Below are positions 14,956 to 15,030 of a stretch of 15,030 nucleotides of DNA, in pieces. The DNA comes from CALGTL01 sp963579135 (GTDB taxonomy: Bacteria > Chloroflexota > Dehalococcoidia > Lucifugimonadales > Australimonadaceae): contig CAUZFB010000051.1 in NCBI GenBank assembly GCA_963579135.1, positions 1-15,030 on the forward strand. Reading direction: 5' to 3'. Made by a program: the position numbers and the translations under genes. Below the pieces are notes generated by a model. That model did no database searches and was not told the origin of the DNA. It saw nothing but the letters and a program-made list of their open reading frames with translations. Numbering within the stretch: position 1 is the first letter of the stretch; each line of letters opens with the position of its first letter.

Positions 14956-15012
14956 GGTACTTCCTGGCAGTGGATCCCAGGGATACCATGCCAGGGTGGC
15001 CCGGTTGGCCAC
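14956..15012 (+). other. Two inverted repeats near the right window edge
   Basis: An imperfect hairpin pairs GGTACTTCCTGG with CCAGGGATACC (about 14956-14987). It is followed by a perfect GTGGCC/GGCCAC stem (14996-15001 with 15007-15012) with loop CGGTT. No T run follows within the window. They could belong to a regulatory region or terminator that continues beyond the edge. No gene is seen in 14800-15030. Confidence 0.35.
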
Positions 15013-15030
15013 GGTGAGCAGGTTATTAAG

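Noticed and set aside
14767..15012. 81-codon minus-strand ORF at the right edge
   Set aside because: It overlaps the 3' end of the acyl-CoA dehydrogenase gene, runs through the repeat and the G run, is rich in Pro and Ser, and matches no family I know.
1..15030. Search for a CRISPR array, prophage, toxin-antitoxin pair, defence island or transposase
   Set aside because: No regularly spaced repeats, no transposase or integrase motifs, and every substantial coding frame fits a housekeeping or transport family.

Overview
The window is a GC-rich stretch of mostly housekeeping genes from a free-living bacterium. I infer a Chloroflexota-type organism, possibly Dehalococcoidia or SAR202-like. The reasons are the four-domain ribosomal protein S1, the clpC-radA adjacency without ctsR, mcsAB or disA, a short MetRS with an STSR-type signature loop, and a mix of acyl-CoA dehydrogenase, HbpS/GlcG-like and D-2-hydroxyacid dehydrogenase genes. 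This placement rests on family recognition only; no marker search was possible.

Layout. Positions 1-3756 (+) hold rpsA and clpC, 22 nt apart and so probably one transcript, closed by a very strong intrinsic terminator. Positions 3757-3960 form an intergenic region with a diverged repeat copy and a run of ten G, followed by radA (+) to 5397. A gene-free convergent gap (5398-5666) separates radA from a 14-helix DHA2-type MFS exporter gene on the minus strand. A divergent intergenic region follows (7107-7215), then lipA and a small HbpS/GlcG-family gene on the plus strand. Next come a 249-nt gap with a doubtful small minus-strand ORF and a D-2-hydroxyacid dehydrogenase gene (+). The minus strand then carries metG followed 4 nt later by a trans-polyprenyl diphosphate synthase gene, transcribed toward the dehydrogenase. 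After another repeat copy comes rsmI (-), divergent from an acyl-CoA dehydrogenase gene (+). The last 231 nt contain a third repeat copy and no convincing gene.

How the genes work together. rpsA and metG serve translation initiation and tRNA charging. rsmI modifies 16S rRNA, clpC does regulated proteolysis with ClpP, and radA processes recombination intermediates. lipA makes lipoyl cofactor, the polyprenyl synthase makes isoprenoid chains (probably for quinones or lipid carriers), and the acyl-CoA dehydrogenase does beta-oxidation-type chemistry. There is no defence island, prophage, CRISPR array, insertion sequence, tRNA or rRNA, and I see no new multi-gene system.

The least-explained signal is a dispersed intergenic repeat of about 70-95 bp, present in three diverged copies in the same orientation (3775-3845, 12628-12700, 14814-14908). 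Two copies lie beside long G runs. In two copies a minus-strand reading frame changes mostly by synonymous substitutions.
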